Origin: Crossiella equi
GTDB lineage: Bacteria > Actinomycetota > Actinomycetes > Mycobacteriales > Pseudonocardiaceae
DNA: 64,000 nucleotides
Reading direction: 5' to 3'
Assembly (NCBI RefSeq): GCF_017876755.1
Contig: NZ_JAGIOO010000001.1
Span: 496,001 to 560,000 of the forward strand
Part shown: positions 8,199-16,165 of the stretch, one piece after another
Numbering within the stretch: position 1 is the first letter of the stretch
How the letters are laid out: each line of letters opens with the position of its first letter
Program-made: the position numbers and the translations under genes
Notes under the pieces: model-generated
Database searches by the model: none
What the model was told of the DNA's origin: nothing
The model's input: only the letters and a program-made list of their open reading frames with translations

Positions 8199-9371
8199 TC
8201 ACCAGTGCAGCGGCAGGCTTTTCACGCTCAGTTGCACAAACGCCCGCTCGCGCACCTCGAACCCCTCGGGCACGCGGTAGTCGGGGATGTGCCGGTGCCA
8301 CTCGCGGATCGCGACCTGCATCTCCTGGCGGGCCAGGTGCGCGCCGACGCAGCGGTGGATGCCCCAGCCGAAGGTGAGGTGCCGGTTCGGGCTGCGGTCC
8401 AGCACGACCTCGTCGGCGCGGTCGAACTCGCGGGGATCCCGGTTGCCCGCACCGGACAGCAGCAGCACCAGGTCGCCCTTCTTCATCGGGCAGCCAGCCA
8501 GCTCGGTGTCCTCGGTGACCCGGCGACCGTCCAGGATGATGTCGTAGAAGCGCAGCAGCTCCTCCACCGCGCTCGGGATGATCTCCGGCTCGGCCACGAC
8601 CCGCTTGCGGTCCTCGGGGTGGGTGGCCAGGTGGTGGAAGGCGTAGGACAGGTGCGAGGAGATCGTGTCCAGCCCGGCGATGAACAGCACGAAGAGCACG
8701 TTGAGCAGTTCCGCGCGCTCGGCCGGGCGGTCGCCGATGCGCCAGGTCAGCATGCGGCTGACCAGGTCGTCGCCGGGGTCGGTGCGCCGCCGGTCGACCA
8801 GCTCGCCGAAGTACTCGGCCATCTCCGCCTTCACCCCGGGCAGCCCGGCACCGCCGTCCTCCGGGCGCAGCGCGGCCTCCTCCCAGGCCAGGAACCTCGG
8901 CAGCTCCGACTGCGGCAACCCGAGCAGGTCCAGGTAGACCGCGACCGGCAGGCGCTGGGCGAAGTCGCGCACGAAGTCGCACTCCCCCGCCGCCAGCACC
9001 GAGCCGATCAGCTCCGTGCACCGGCGCTGGACCAGGCCTTCCAGGGACCGGGCGCGGGCCGGGGAGAACTCGCCCATCAACGGCTTGCGCCACGCGGTGT
9101 GCAGTGGCGGGTCCAGCTGCATCGGGATCGCCAGCTCCTCGGGCGAGGGGTCCAGCAGGGACAGCGCGCTGTTGGAGAACACCGCCGGGTTGCCGAACAG
9201 CTCGCGCAGCGGTGCCATCCGCGTGACCACCCAGTGCCCGCCGTGCTCGCTGGTGTGGAACACCGGGCAGTCCTCGCGCCGGGCGTCGTGCTCGGCGCGG
9301 TAGTGCCCGATGGGCTGCTCGCCCTGGAGGTAGTGGAAGCGTCGTTCGGGAACCGTTGCCTCGCCGGGCAT
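8199..9371 (-). CDS. Cytochrome P450
   Basis: This 390-residue soluble bacterial P450 has all family landmarks: the I-helix oxygen-activation motif in FIAGLDTIS, the K-helix ExxR (EELLR), and the heme-binding loop FGWGIHRCVGAHLA with Cys341 as thiolate ligand. The start is the ATG complementary to 9369-9371, five bases after a GGAGGA site; a frame extension 17 codons upstream lacks a good site. No ferredoxin or ferredoxin reductase gene is adjacent, so electrons must come from elsewhere. Its partner is the PRMT-like methyltransferase 26 bases downstream, which suggests oxidation and methylation of a shared substrate. The region upstream holds a GTACCGGTAC palindrome (9425-9434). Confidence 0.95.
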   Translation of the reverse strand: MPGEATVPERRFHYLQGEQPIGHYRAEHDARREDCPVFHTSEHGGHWVVTRMAPLRELFGNPAVFSNSALSLLDPSPEELAIPMQLDPPLHTAWRKPLMGEFSPARARSLEGLVQRRCTELIGSVLAAGECDFVRDFAQRLPVAVYLDLLGLPQSELPRFLAWEEAALRPEDGGAGLPGVKAEMAEYFGELVDRRRTDPGDDLVSRMLTWRIGDRPAERAELLNVLFVLFIAGLDTISSHLSYAFHHLATHPEDRKRVVAEPEIIPSAVEELLRFYDIILDGRRVTEDTELAGCPMKKGDLVLLLSGAGNRDPREFDRADEVVLDRSPNRHLTFGWGIHRCVGAHLARQEMQVAIREWHRHIPDYRVPEGFEVRERAFVQLSVKSLPLHW

Positions 9372-9563
9372 CGCGATCCTCCATAGTGGACTGACGGGGC
9401 CGAGTGGCGTCCGTTGCCCCACAGGTACCGGTACGGCCGACCGAAAACCACCCCGGGATCAACATCCGTGAACTCCACCGGACAAGTGCGGCCCGTTGGC
9501 GCACAAGGACTGGCGGCTACCCTCCAGTGGCTCCTCGGGGTGCCTTCTGGAGGCCTGCACCGG

Positions 9564-10766
9564 TCACGGGGTGCGGATGACCACCGTGGTGAACGGCGTG
9601 CAGGTGGGCGGGGTGAGGAGGTGCTTGGCGCAGGCCTGGATGTCGAACTGGTACGCGCCCGGCACAGGAGCGGGGAGCAGGAAGTCGTAGCCCGCGGTCT
9701 CCACGTGGTTGTCCACGGCGGTGCCCAGGCGGCTCCAGCCCACGTTGAACGAGTCCGAGGCGCCGTAGGCCCAGTGCAGCCGGATGCCCTCCGGGGTCAC
9801 GCCGTAGCGCACCAGGCACGGCCGGTCCACGCGCGCGCAGCCCTGCCCCGCCCGGTCCTTCGGCTCGTACTGGGCGCCCACCACCGTCCGCACCGGACCG
9901 CCGTCGACGCGGAGCAGGTGCCCGTGCTCGAAGGCGATGAACTCCTCCACCCCGTCCCGCCGGATCCGGTCCACCGGGTAGCCGAGCGCACCGCGCTCCA
10001 GGCCGCTCGCCCGCCAAGGCGCGAAGTACTCGGGGCCGAGGTGGGAGAGCAGCCCGGTCGGCGTGCTCACGATCGTGCGCCCGTCCTCGAAGCCGGTCAG
10101 GTGGCCCCGGCCGTCGGCGAGCACCTGGCTGGGCCCGGTCGGGCAGCCCAGCACCCGCCGTCCGCCCCGGTACACCCAGTCCTCGGCCACGCTCGGCAGC
10201 ACCGCGTGGTCCGGGCAGCTGGTGTTGGCCTGTTCGTCGGCCGCGTGGCGCACCAGCACCCCGGCCACCACGACCGCCAGCAGCAGGGCCACCGGTACCC
10301 GCACCGCCCGCAGCAGCCGCTGCCGCCGGGTGACCGGGGGCAGGCGCGTGCTGGACAACGCCACCAGCCGCCGCGCCAGCCGGGCCTGCCACCAGGACCA
10401 GGCCAGCGCGGGCGGCCACACCACGGCCAGGGCGGCCAGCACCGACGAGGCGGTCCCGAAGTCCGAGCCGAACGTGGTCCACAGGTTGACCACGGTGGCC
10501 GTGGTCAGCACCACCGGGGTACCGGCCGCGACCGCCCGCGTCATCCGCCACCACCAGGGGGCCGCGAGCAGCTGGCCCGCCCACACCGCGGCCACGTCCG
10601 CGGTCGCCCCGTCGGGGTGCGCCCGTCCGGCCCGGGCGTGCGCGCGGACCTCGTACCGGGTGCGGAAGCCCAGCCGCAGCCACGCCAGGCCGGCGCCCAG
10701 GTACACCGCCGCGCCACCCGATGAGGCCACGCCAGGTGTCACGTCCGTCCCGCTCTGTCCTCGCAC
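9564..10766 (-). CDS. Membrane-anchored protein with LGFP-like repeats
   Basis: This 400-residue protein has a cytoplasmic N-terminal third, two hydrophobic stretches near residues 80-125 (TTATVVNLWTTF; SVLAALAVVWPPALAWSWW) and a clear helix RVPVALLLAVVVAGVLV around residue 155. An extracytoplasmic domain follows with repeats of the type GALGYPVDRI...GVEEFIAFEHGHLL and DWVYRGGRRVLGCPTGP. These resemble LGFP repeats, which anchor actinobacterial proteins to the mycolate or cell-wall layer; the match is by eye and partial. Four Cys in the last 110 residues could form disulfides outside the cell. The GTG start at 10766 is uncertain because a second GTG eight codons later has equally weak signals. 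It is divergent from the histidine kinase gene. Confidence 0.6.
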   Translation of the reverse strand: MRGQSGTDVTPGVASSGGAAVYLGAGLAWLRLGFRTRYEVRAHARAGRAHPDGATADVAAVWAGQLLAAPWWWRMTRAVAAGTPVVLTTATVVNLWTTFGSDFGTASSVLAALAVVWPPALAWSWWQARLARRLVALSSTRLPPVTRRQRLLRAVRVPVALLLAVVVAGVLVRHAADEQANTSCPDHAVLPSVAEDWVYRGGRRVLGCPTGPSQVLADGRGHLTGFEDGRTIVSTPTGLLSHLGPEYFAPWRASGLERGALGYPVDRIRRDGVEEFIAFEHGHLLRVDGGPVRTVVGAQYEPKDRAGQGCARVDRPCLVRYGVTPEGIRLHWAYGASDSFNVGWSRLGTAVDNHVETAGYDFLLPAPVPGAYQFDIQACAKHLLTPPTCTPFTTVVIRTP

Positions 10767-10768
10767 GC

Positions 10769-10781
10769 TCCTAGACTAGGA
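10769..10781. promoter_or_regulatory. 13-bp palindrome between divergent genes
   Basis: TCCTAG-A-CTAGGA forms a perfect 6-1-6 dyad in the 32-base gap between the GTG of the LGFP-like gene (minus strand) and the GTG of the histidine kinase (plus strand). It could be an operator shared by both promoters, possibly for the response regulator encoded just downstream. No assignment beyond position and symmetry can be made. Confidence 0.4.
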
Positions 10782-10798
10782 ACGGGGAGCGGGCTCGG

Positions 10799-11998
10799 GT
10801 GAGGGGAACACGGATCGTGGTTGTCGCCCAGGTAGGGGATCCGCGCCGGTCCCTGCCTCTGGTCCTGATGCTGACCTTCCGCTGGCTCACCCTGTGCTGG
10901 CTGGCCGCGCTGGCCCTCGTCGGCGGCCAGGTCACCCGGCCGTGGCACGGCGGGGCGCTGCTGTGCCTCACACTGCTGTGGACGGCCTGGCTCACCCTGG
11001 CCGCCCCGCGCCGCACGCTGCCGCTGCTGGTGGCCGACCTGGTGCTGGCGGTCGTGCTCACCGTGGGCGGCGGCTGGCTCTCCCCCGAGCAGCAGCTGCT
11101 CACCACGCACCCGAGCTTCGCCGGGGCCTACCCGTTCGCCGCGGTCGCCGAGTGGGGCATCGCCCACGGCGCCTGGGGCGGGGCGCTGGCCGGGGGCGTG
11201 CTGGCGCTGGCCGTGCCGTTCGCGCTGCTGGCCAACGCGGTGGAGTGGGACCGGGTGCTGTACCTGCAAGGGCTGCACCTGATCGGCACGGCCGGTGGCT
11301 ACGTCCTGGTCGGAGCCGTGGTGGGGGCGGCGATGGCCCGGCTGGCCGCGGTGCACCGGTACGCGGGCCAGGTCACCGAACGGGCCGCGCGCCTGGCCGA
11401 GCGCCAGTGGCTGGTGGCCCGCATCCACGACGACGTGCTGCAACGCCTCGGGGTGCTGCGCCGCCAGGCCCGCGACCTGGCCGAGGCCGAGCTGGTGCCC
11501 GGCCGCGAGGTGCTGGTGCTGGCCGAGGCGCTGGGCAGGCAGGAGGAGGCGTTGCGCGGCCTGGACCAGCTGTCCGGGACCGACGCGGACACCGCCAGCG
11601 TCTCCCTGCGCGCCGCCCTGGACGACATGGCCACCGGCCAGGCCGGGGTTCCGGTGCGCCTGGTGGCCAGCGGCCCACTGCCCGTGCCCGCCGCGGTGGC
11701 CCGCGAGGTGGCGGCCGCGGTCGGCGAGCTGCTGGCCAACGTCGCCAAGCACGCCGAGGCCACCCAGGTGTGGATCACCGCGCTGGAGGAGGCAGGCGGG
11801 GTGAGCGTGAGCGTGCGGGACAACGGCGTCGGCTTCGCCCCCGAGCGCGCCCTCACCCGGGTCGACGCCCTGGGCCTGCGGGTCAGCGTGCAGGCGCGCC
11901 TGGCCCGGCTCGGCGGCACCACCAGGCTGACCAGCCGTCCCGGCGAGGGCACCGAGGTCGAGCTGTGGCTACCGAACCCGCCGGAGGAACCGTCATGA
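10799..11998 (+). CDS. Membrane sensor histidine kinase (NarL/DesK-type)
   Basis: This 399-residue kinase has about five transmembrane helices in residues 20-190 (for example LVADLVLAVVLTVGGGWL and GGYVLVGAVVGAAMARLAA) with short loops. The dimerisation and phospho-acceptor helix RIHDDVLQRLGVLRRQA follows, with His near residue 210 in the HDxxxQRL context of the HPK7/HisKA_3 group. The ATPase domain has an N box (ELLANVAKHAEAT) and G1 box (VRDNGVGF). There is no large extracellular sensor, so the signal is probably membrane-borne or intramembrane. The GTG at 10799 lies nine bases after GGGGAG. The kinase stop overlaps the response regulator start (ATGA), fixing the pair as partners. Confidence 0.92.
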   Translation: MRGTRIVVVAQVGDPRRSLPLVLMLTFRWLTLCWLAALALVGGQVTRPWHGGALLCLTLLWTAWLTLAAPRRTLPLLVADLVLAVVLTVGGGWLSPEQQLLTTHPSFAGAYPFAAVAEWGIAHGAWGGALAGGVLALAVPFALLANAVEWDRVLYLQGLHLIGTAGGYVLVGAVVGAAMARLAAVHRYAGQVTERAARLAERQWLVARIHDDVLQRLGVLRRQARDLAEAELVPGREVLVLAEALGRQEEALRGLDQLSGTDADTASVSLRAALDDMATGQAGVPVRLVASGPLPVPAAVAREVAAAVGELLANVAKHAEATQVWITALEEAGGVSVSVRDNGVGFAPERALTRVDALGLRVSVQARLARLGGTTRLTSRPGEGTEVELWLPNPPEEPS

Positions 11999-12642
11999 CC
12001 ACCACCGCACCGATCCGGGTCCTGCTCGTCGACGACCACCCGGTGACCCGCGCCGGGGTGCGCATCGCCCTGGAGGACACCGGGGCGGTACTGGTCGTCG
12101 GCGAAGCGGGCACCGCCGCGGCGGGACTCGAGTCGGCGGCCGAGCTGCGACCGCAGGTGGTGCTGCTGGACCTGCGGCTGACCACGCAGCCGCGCCCGGT
12201 CGGCCTGGACGTGCTGCGGGTGCTGGCGGACCGGCAGCCCGAGCTGCGCCTGCTGGTCTTCTCCCAGGTCGGGGTCGAGGACGCCCTGGACGCCATCCAC
12301 GCGGGCGCGCACGGGTTCGTGGCCAAGTCCGCCACCGCCCCGGAGCTGCTGCACGCGGTGCGGGCCGTCCTGGCCGGACCGGTGCTGCCGCCGGGGATCG
12401 CCGCGCGCCTGGTGGCCGAGCACACCCGCCGGGGTGAGGGACGGCTGGCGCTGACCGCACGCGAGCACGATGTGCTGCGCTGCCTGGCCAAGGGCCACGA
12501 CAACCCGGAGATCGCCACCGCGCTGGGCATCGCCGAGCGCACGGTGACCCGGCACCTGGAGAGCATCCGGGACAAGGTCGGCGAACACCGCCGCGCGCGG
12601 CTGGTCCGCCTGGCCCAGCACTGGCATCCGAACCAGGGTTGA
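11995..12642 (+). CDS. LuxR-family response regulator
   Basis: This 215-residue regulator has an N-terminal receiver domain (VLLVDDHPVTRAGV; phospho-acceptor Asp59 in VVLLDLRL; Ser/Lys near LVFSQVG and FVAKSA) and a C-terminal LuxR/NarL HTH (LTAREHDVLRCLAKGHDNPEIA; TVTRHLESIRDKVG). It is translated from an ATG overlapping the kinase stop, with a GGAGGAA site seven bases upstream inside the kinase gene. Phosphorylation by the upstream kinase should control DNA binding. Candidate targets are the kinase promoter region and the erythromycin esterase homologue that follows 73 bases downstream. LTTQPRP is a small insertion after the phosphorylation site relative to typical NarL receivers. Confidence 0.93.
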   Translation: MTTTAPIRVLLVDDHPVTRAGVRIALEDTGAVLVVGEAGTAAAGLESAAELRPQVVLLDLRLTTQPRPVGLDVLRVLADRQPELRLLVFSQVGVEDALDAIHAGAHGFVAKSATAPELLHAVRAVLAGPVLPPGIAARLVAEHTRRGEGRLALTAREHDVLRCLAKGHDNPEIATALGIAERTVTRHLESIRDKVGEHRRARLVRLAQHWHPNQG

Positions 12643-12715
12643 GACTTAAGACCAGGACAACCTGGCCGAGGCTGACAAAGTTTCAACGGTCACTTCAACG
12701 ATACGCTTCACCCAC

Positions 12716-13855
12716 ATGAGCCAGGACATCCAAACCTTCCTGTCCCCCACCTGCGAGCTGCTGGGCTTGGGCGAGCCGACCCACCAGGTCCCGGCCACCC
12801 TCTGGGCGCGCAACGAGCTGTTCGCTCGGCTCGTCGACGCCGGTTTCCGCTCCATCGCCCTGGAGTCCTGCCACGTGGCCGGGCTGACCGTCAACGACTG
12901 GGTGCACGGCGGCCCCGGCGAGCTGGCCGAGGTCGCCCGGCAGGGCATCACCCACACCTGGGGCTCCCTGCCGGGCAACCTGGCCCTGATGGCCTGGATG
13001 CGCGAGTACAACCAGACCCGGGCCCCTGAGGACCGCCTGTCCTTCCACGGTTTCGACGGTCCGCTGGAGAACCCGAACGCCGCCAGCCCTCGGCGCTACC
13101 TCGAACACGCCCGCGACTACCTCGGCCAGCCCCAGGACATCGCGGGCCTGGCCGGGGACGACCACCGCTGGGACCGGGCCGAGGCGGTGCTGGACCACAC
13201 CCAGTCCCCCGGCGAGTCGGCTGACGCGGCGGCGCTGCGGGTGATCGCCGAGGACCTGTGGCTGGACCTGCACCGCAGGCTGCCCGAACTCGTCGAGGCC
13301 ACCTCGCTGGCCGCGTGGCGCCGCGCCCGCACCCATCTGGCCGCCGGGATCGACCTGCTGAACTACCACCGCAAGGCAGCCCTGCCGGGCACGGTCGGCG
13401 AACGGGTGGGACTGCTGCTGGGCCTGCGCGCGATGATCATGACCCGCAACCTGGCGGCCGTCCGGGAGACCGAGGCCCACCGCGGCCCGACCCTGGTCTT
13501 CGCGCACAACGCGCACCTGCAGCGCAACCCGAGCACCTGGCACCTGGCGGGCTTCGACATCCGCTGGCACGGCACCGGGGCCATGCTCACGCACCTGCTG
13601 GGCGAGCGCTACACCTTCCTCGCGGGCAGCCTGGGCCGGTACGCGCCGATCGGGCTGGGCACCCCGGGGCCGGGCACCTTCGAGGGCGAGCTCCAGGGTC
13701 AGGTCACCGACTGGGGTGTGCTCAAGCCGGTGACCGCGCGGCGCCGGACCGACACCGAGGCGGCACAGGGCTTCTTCCCCCTGGAACAGGAACTGCTGGA
13801 CGGCGCGGACGGGGTGCTGCACATCGCCGACGGCGCCTGGGGCGATCCCGCGTAG
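12716..13855 (+). CDS. Erythromycin esterase-family hydrolase
   Basis: This 379-residue protein carries the hallmarks of the erythromycin esterase/EreA-like family: the first active-site loop LGLGEPTH, a conserved acid and His in IALESCHVAG, the central GFDGP segment, and the metal/active-site loop VFAHNAHLQRNP. Family members either hydrolyse macrolide lactones or act on unknown succinoglycan- or peptide-like substrates, so resistance cannot be assumed. No signal peptide is seen, so it should be cytoplasmic. It lies 73 bases after a two-component system and ends before a symmetrical terminator. Confidence 0.87.
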   Translation: MSQDIQTFLSPTCELLGLGEPTHQVPATLWARNELFARLVDAGFRSIALESCHVAGLTVNDWVHGGPGELAEVARQGITHTWGSLPGNLALMAWMREYNQTRAPEDRLSFHGFDGPLENPNAASPRRYLEHARDYLGQPQDIAGLAGDDHRWDRAEAVLDHTQSPGESADAAALRVIAEDLWLDLHRRLPELVEATSLAAWRRARTHLAAGIDLLNYHRKAALPGTVGERVGLLLGLRAMIMTRNLAAVRETEAHRGPTLVFAHNAHLQRNPSTWHLAGFDIRWHGTGAMLTHLLGERYTFLAGSLGRYAPIGLGTPGPGTFEGELQGQVTDWGVLKPVTARRRTDTEAAQGFFPLEQELLDGADGVLHIADGAWGDPA

Positions 13856-13863
13856 CCCATGGG

Positions 13864-13890
13864 CCGGGGCCACCCGTCCGGTGGCCCCGG
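13864..13890. terminator. Bidirectional hairpin between convergent genes
   Basis: Perfect 11-base arms (CCGGGGCCACC and GGTGGCCCCGG) around a five-base loop lie between the erythromycin esterase stop (13855) and the DUF1048 stop (13892). The strong GC stem without a T-tract is typical of actinomycete terminators and would work in both directions. Confidence 0.7.
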
Positions 13891-13891
13891 A

Positions 13892-14203
13892 TCACCGGCC
13901 GGACTTGAGCGAGTCCTGGTAGGCGTCGGCGTGGGTGCGGGTGCCCACGAGCAGGCCGTCGCAGAAGGCGGCCACGTCCTCACCGATCAGCTCGATGACA
14001 CCCTTGCCCGCCGCGACACCCTCCTCGAAGAAGTCGACGATGCCGGAGAGCAGGTCGCTGTCCAGCAGGTCGACCGGGCCGATCTTGAAGATGTACTTCT
14101 GCATCTCCTGGTAGACGATGCGGTAGTCCGGCGGCAGCGCCTTGACCCGCGCCACGTGCGCCCGCCACTGCCGCTTGCCCTCGATGATGTCCCTGATACC
14201 CAT
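13892..14203 (-). CDS. DUF1048 family protein (second copy in operon)
   Basis: This 103-residue protein is all-helical and matches the DUF1048 pattern: a basic N-terminus (GIRDIIEGKRQWRAHVARVKALP), a YRIVYQEMQKYIFK helix, and a C-terminal ELIGEDVAAFCDGLL helix. DUF1048 genes nearly always sit behind PadR-like regulators, but their biochemical role is unknown. It is the third gene of the operon PadR-DUF1048-DUF1048 and is paralogous to its neighbour (both share a DxxxGxxxFxEEGxxxGKxxxExxGEDVxxFC-like C-terminal half). It starts one base after the preceding stop. Confidence 0.85.
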   Translation of the reverse strand: MGIRDIIEGKRQWRAHVARVKALPPDYRIVYQEMQKYIFKIGPVDLLDSDLLSGIVDFFEEGVAAGKGVIELIGEDVAAFCDGLLVGTRTHADAYQDSLKSGR

Positions 14204-14204
14204 G

Positions 14205-14561
14205 TCAGCCTCCCAGCTTGCCGAGTTTGCGCGCGACGTTCCGGTTCAGCTGCTCCCGCCACCGGTCGCGGAAGGTCTTCTCCCCCTTGCCACCGGTCAG
14301 CGCCAGGCAGAAGCCCTTGACGTCCTCCCCCAGCACCTCGCGCGCGCTTTGCCCCTCGGCCGCGGACTCCTCCAGCAACCCCAGCGCGCCATCCAGGATC
14401 GGCGTCAGGTTGCGGCCGGTGAAGTCCCCGGCGGGCATGAGGTGGGTCTTGATCTCCTCCCACGCCGCGCGGTGGTCTTCGGGCAGCACCGCCGCCCGGG
14501 CCTCGAAGGCCTTCCACTCCCTGGTCAGATCGCTGCCGGTGACGGTCTCCCAGAAACTCAT
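14205..14561 (-). CDS. DUF1048 family protein (first copy in operon)
   Basis: This 118-residue helical protein has the DUF1048 features: FWETVTGSDLTREWKAFEARAAVLP at its N-terminus, a DHRAAWEEIKTHLMP helix, a LLEESAAEGQSAREVLGEDV helix, and a basic C-terminus (RDRWREQLNRNVARKLGKLGG). Its ATG overlaps the stop of the PadR gene (ATGA), and the second DUF1048 gene follows immediately, which suggests all three are made together. Presumably a small cytosolic partner of the PadR system; its function is unknown. Confidence 0.85.
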   Translation of the reverse strand: MSFWETVTGSDLTREWKAFEARAAVLPEDHRAAWEEIKTHLMPAGDFTGRNLTPILDGALGLLEESAAEGQSAREVLGEDVKGFCLALTGGKGEKTFRDRWREQLNRNVARKLGKLGG

Positions 14562-14884
14562 CGGCCACCCTCCTTGAGCTTGTTGATCCGTTCGGTCACG
14601 TACTGCCACTTCACCCAGAACCGCGCCAGCTCCGCACGCCCGGCGTCGTTGAGCGCGTAGAACTTCCGCGGCGGGCCCTGCCCGGACGGCCGCTTGGTCA
14701 CCCGCACCAGCCCGTTCCGCTCCAGCCGCACCAGGATCGTGTAGACCGTGCCCTCCACCACGTCGGTGAAGCCGAGCTCGTTCAACCGGCGCGTGATGGC
14801 GTACCCGTAGGTCTCCTCACCGCCGATGATCTCCAGCACGCAGCCTTCGAGCGTGCCTTTGAGCATCTCCGTCAAATCGTCCAT
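14558..14884 (-). CDS. PadR-family transcriptional regulator
   Basis: This 108-residue regulator has the PadR winged helix: MLKGTLEGCVLEIIGGEETYGYAI at the N-terminus, the recognition helix and wing in VVEGTVYTILVRLERNGLVRV, and the KFYALNDAGRAELARFW signature that follows the wing. The short C-terminal helix puts it in the PadR-s2 (short) group, which dimerise and commonly sense small toxic molecules. An AGGAGG site lies before the ATG. The large palindrome immediately upstream is its probable autoregulatory operator. The downstream DUF1048 genes are co-transcribed. Confidence 0.92.
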   Translation of the reverse strand: MDDLTEMLKGTLEGCVLEIIGGEETYGYAITRRLNELGFTDVVEGTVYTILVRLERNGLVRVTKRPSGQGPPRKFYALNDAGRAELARFWVKWQYVTERINKLKEGGR

Positions 14885-14894
14885 CGTGGTCCTC

Positions 14895-14921
14895 CTAGTA
14901 CTCGGTGGTACCGAGTACTAG
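14895..14921. promoter_or_regulatory. 27-bp palindromic operator upstream of PadR
   Basis: Arms CTAGTACTCGGT (14895-14906) and ACCGAGTACTAG (14910-14921) are perfect inverted repeats around GGT. The dyad begins just upstream of the PadR ribosome binding site and therefore lies in its 5' UTR or promoter, the usual place for PadR autorepression. A related half-site AGTAC recurs within the next few bases. Confidence 0.75.
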
Positions 14922-14969
14922 TACAAAGTAGCACTGAGTACCGACCGGGCGTCAAGCCCTCACCGCCCC

Positions 14970-15085
14970 GGTTTACGATGCCTCCGCCACGTCCACGGGC
15001 ACGGGAATCCGATGGGAATCCGGAGCGGTCGCGCCACTGTGACCAGGTGATCACGCCTGGGAGCCAGACCCCGGTCCTGGACATC
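14970..15085 (+). ncRNA. Cobalamin (B12) riboswitch
   Basis: The leader of the btuCDF operon contains the conserved blocks of the cobalamin riboswitch in the right order: a GGGAATCC pair (around 15002 and 15014), the core CCGGAGCGGTCGCGCCACTGTG (split over 15020-15041), a GGTGATCACGCC helix, and the B12-box-like GGGAGCCAGACCCC (15059-15072). A long ORF that runs through this element from 14978 is therefore not the real gene start. B12 binding should lower expression of the importer by hiding the ribosome binding site or ending transcription. Exact ends are estimates. Confidence 0.9.
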
Positions 15086-15130
15086 CGCCACCTAGCGGGC
15101 CGCGCCAGCCCGGGGAGGTCCACCGCACCC

Positions 15131-16165
15131 GTGCGCCGCACCCGTACCGCCACCGTCCTGTTCGGACTGCTCGTCCTGCTCCTCGGCACCGTGGTGGTGT
15201 CGACGTCGGTGGGGGCCGAGCAGCTGGCCGTCGGCCAGGTCTGGGACGTGCTGCTCGCCCGGCTCGGCGGCGGGGTCTCCCCCGACCTCACCTACGACAC
15301 CATCGTCTGGAACCTGCGCGTCCCACGATCGCTGCTGGCCGTGGTGGTCGGGGCCGGGCTGGCCGTCGCGGGCGCCGCCATCCAGACCCTCGTGCGCAAC
15401 CCGCTCGCCGATCCCTACCTGCTCGGTGTCTCCTCCGGGGCCGGGGTCGGGGCCACCGCGGTGATCACCTCCGGGCTGTTCGCCGGGGCCGGGATCTGGG
15501 CGCTGTCCGCCGGGGCCCTGGCCGGGGCGCTCGGGGCCGCCACGCTGGTCTTCCTCATCGCCGTCGCGCAGGGCGGGCTCACGCCGTTGCGGCTGGTGCT
15601 CACCGGGACCGTGCTCGGGTCCGCCTTCTCCGCCGTGGCCAGCTACCTGGTCTTCCGCAGCGCCGATCCAGCGGCCGCCGAGTCGGTGCTGTTCTGGCTG
15701 CTGGGCTCCCTGGCCGGGGCCGACTGGGACCGCCTCGTGCTGCCCGGGACGGTGGTGCTCCTGCTGTGCGCGCTGCTCCTGGCGGGCAGCGGCTGGCTGG
15801 ACGCCCTCGCCGTCGGGCCCGACACCGCCGCCGCGCTCGGGGTGCCGGTGCGGGCCGTGCGCAACGCGCTGTTCATCGCACTCGCCGTCCTGGTCGGGGT
15901 GCTGGTCGCGGTGTCCGGCGGGATCGGGTTCGTCGGGCTGGTCATCCCGCACATCGCGCGCCTGCTGGTCGGGGCCCGACACCGGGCGATGCTGCCGGTC
16001 GCCGCGCTCACCGGGGCGTTGTTCCTGCTCGCCGTGGACATGGCCGCACGGGTGCTCGTGCGGCCGGTGGAGGTGCCGCTCAGCGTGGTCACCGGGCTCA
16101 TCGGGGCACCGGTGTTCCTGCTGCTGCTCGGCCGCCGGCGCTACCGGTTCGGGAGTGCGGGATGA
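15131..16165 (+). CDS. btuC: Cobalamin ABC transporter permease (FecCD family)
   Basis: This 344-residue permease has about nine or ten hydrophobic helices and the FecCD/BtuC signatures: TIVWNLRVPRSLLAVVVGAGL, the AGAAIQTLVRNPLADPYLLG stretch, SGAGVGA, and the ATPase-contacting loop GGIGFVGLVIPHIARLLVG near the C-terminus. It forms the membrane channel that takes vitamin B12 from BtuF. I place the start at the GTG at 15131 because the frame upstream overlaps the riboswitch; a GGGGAGG lies about 12 bases before it. The stop overlaps the btuD start (ATGA). The substrate is inferred from the riboswitch. Confidence 0.92.
   Translation: MRRTRTATVLFGLLVLLLGTVVVSTSVGAEQLAVGQVWDVLLARLGGGVSPDLTYDTIVWNLRVPRSLLAVVVGAGLAVAGAAIQTLVRNPLADPYLLGVSSGAGVGATAVITSGLFAGAGIWALSAGALAGALGAATLVFLIAVAQGGLTPLRLVLTGTVLGSAFSAVASYLVFRSADPAAAESVLFWLLGSLAGADWDRLVLPGTVVLLLCALLLAGSGWLDALAVGPDTAAALGVPVRAVRNALFIALAVLVGVLVAVSGGIGFVGLVIPHIARLLVGARHRAMLPVAALTGALFLLAVDMAARVLVRPVEVPLSVVTGLIGAPVFLLLLGRRRYRFGSAG

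Noticed and set aside
9372-9563. Possible short precursor peptide upstream of the P450 (biarylitide- or cittilin-like RiPP)
   Set aside because: All three minus-strand frames were read; none gives a short ORF with a ribosome binding site and a YxH or YxYY-type end, only frames that run on into the P450.
12716-13855. Macrolide resistance gene
   Set aside because: The erythromycin esterase family is broad; no macrolide biosynthesis or other resistance gene is near, so a resistance role is not claimed.
14978-15130. An upstream ATG start for btuC
   Set aside because: The region is the cobalamin riboswitch, so translation from there would destroy its logic; the extra residues have no BtuC similarity.
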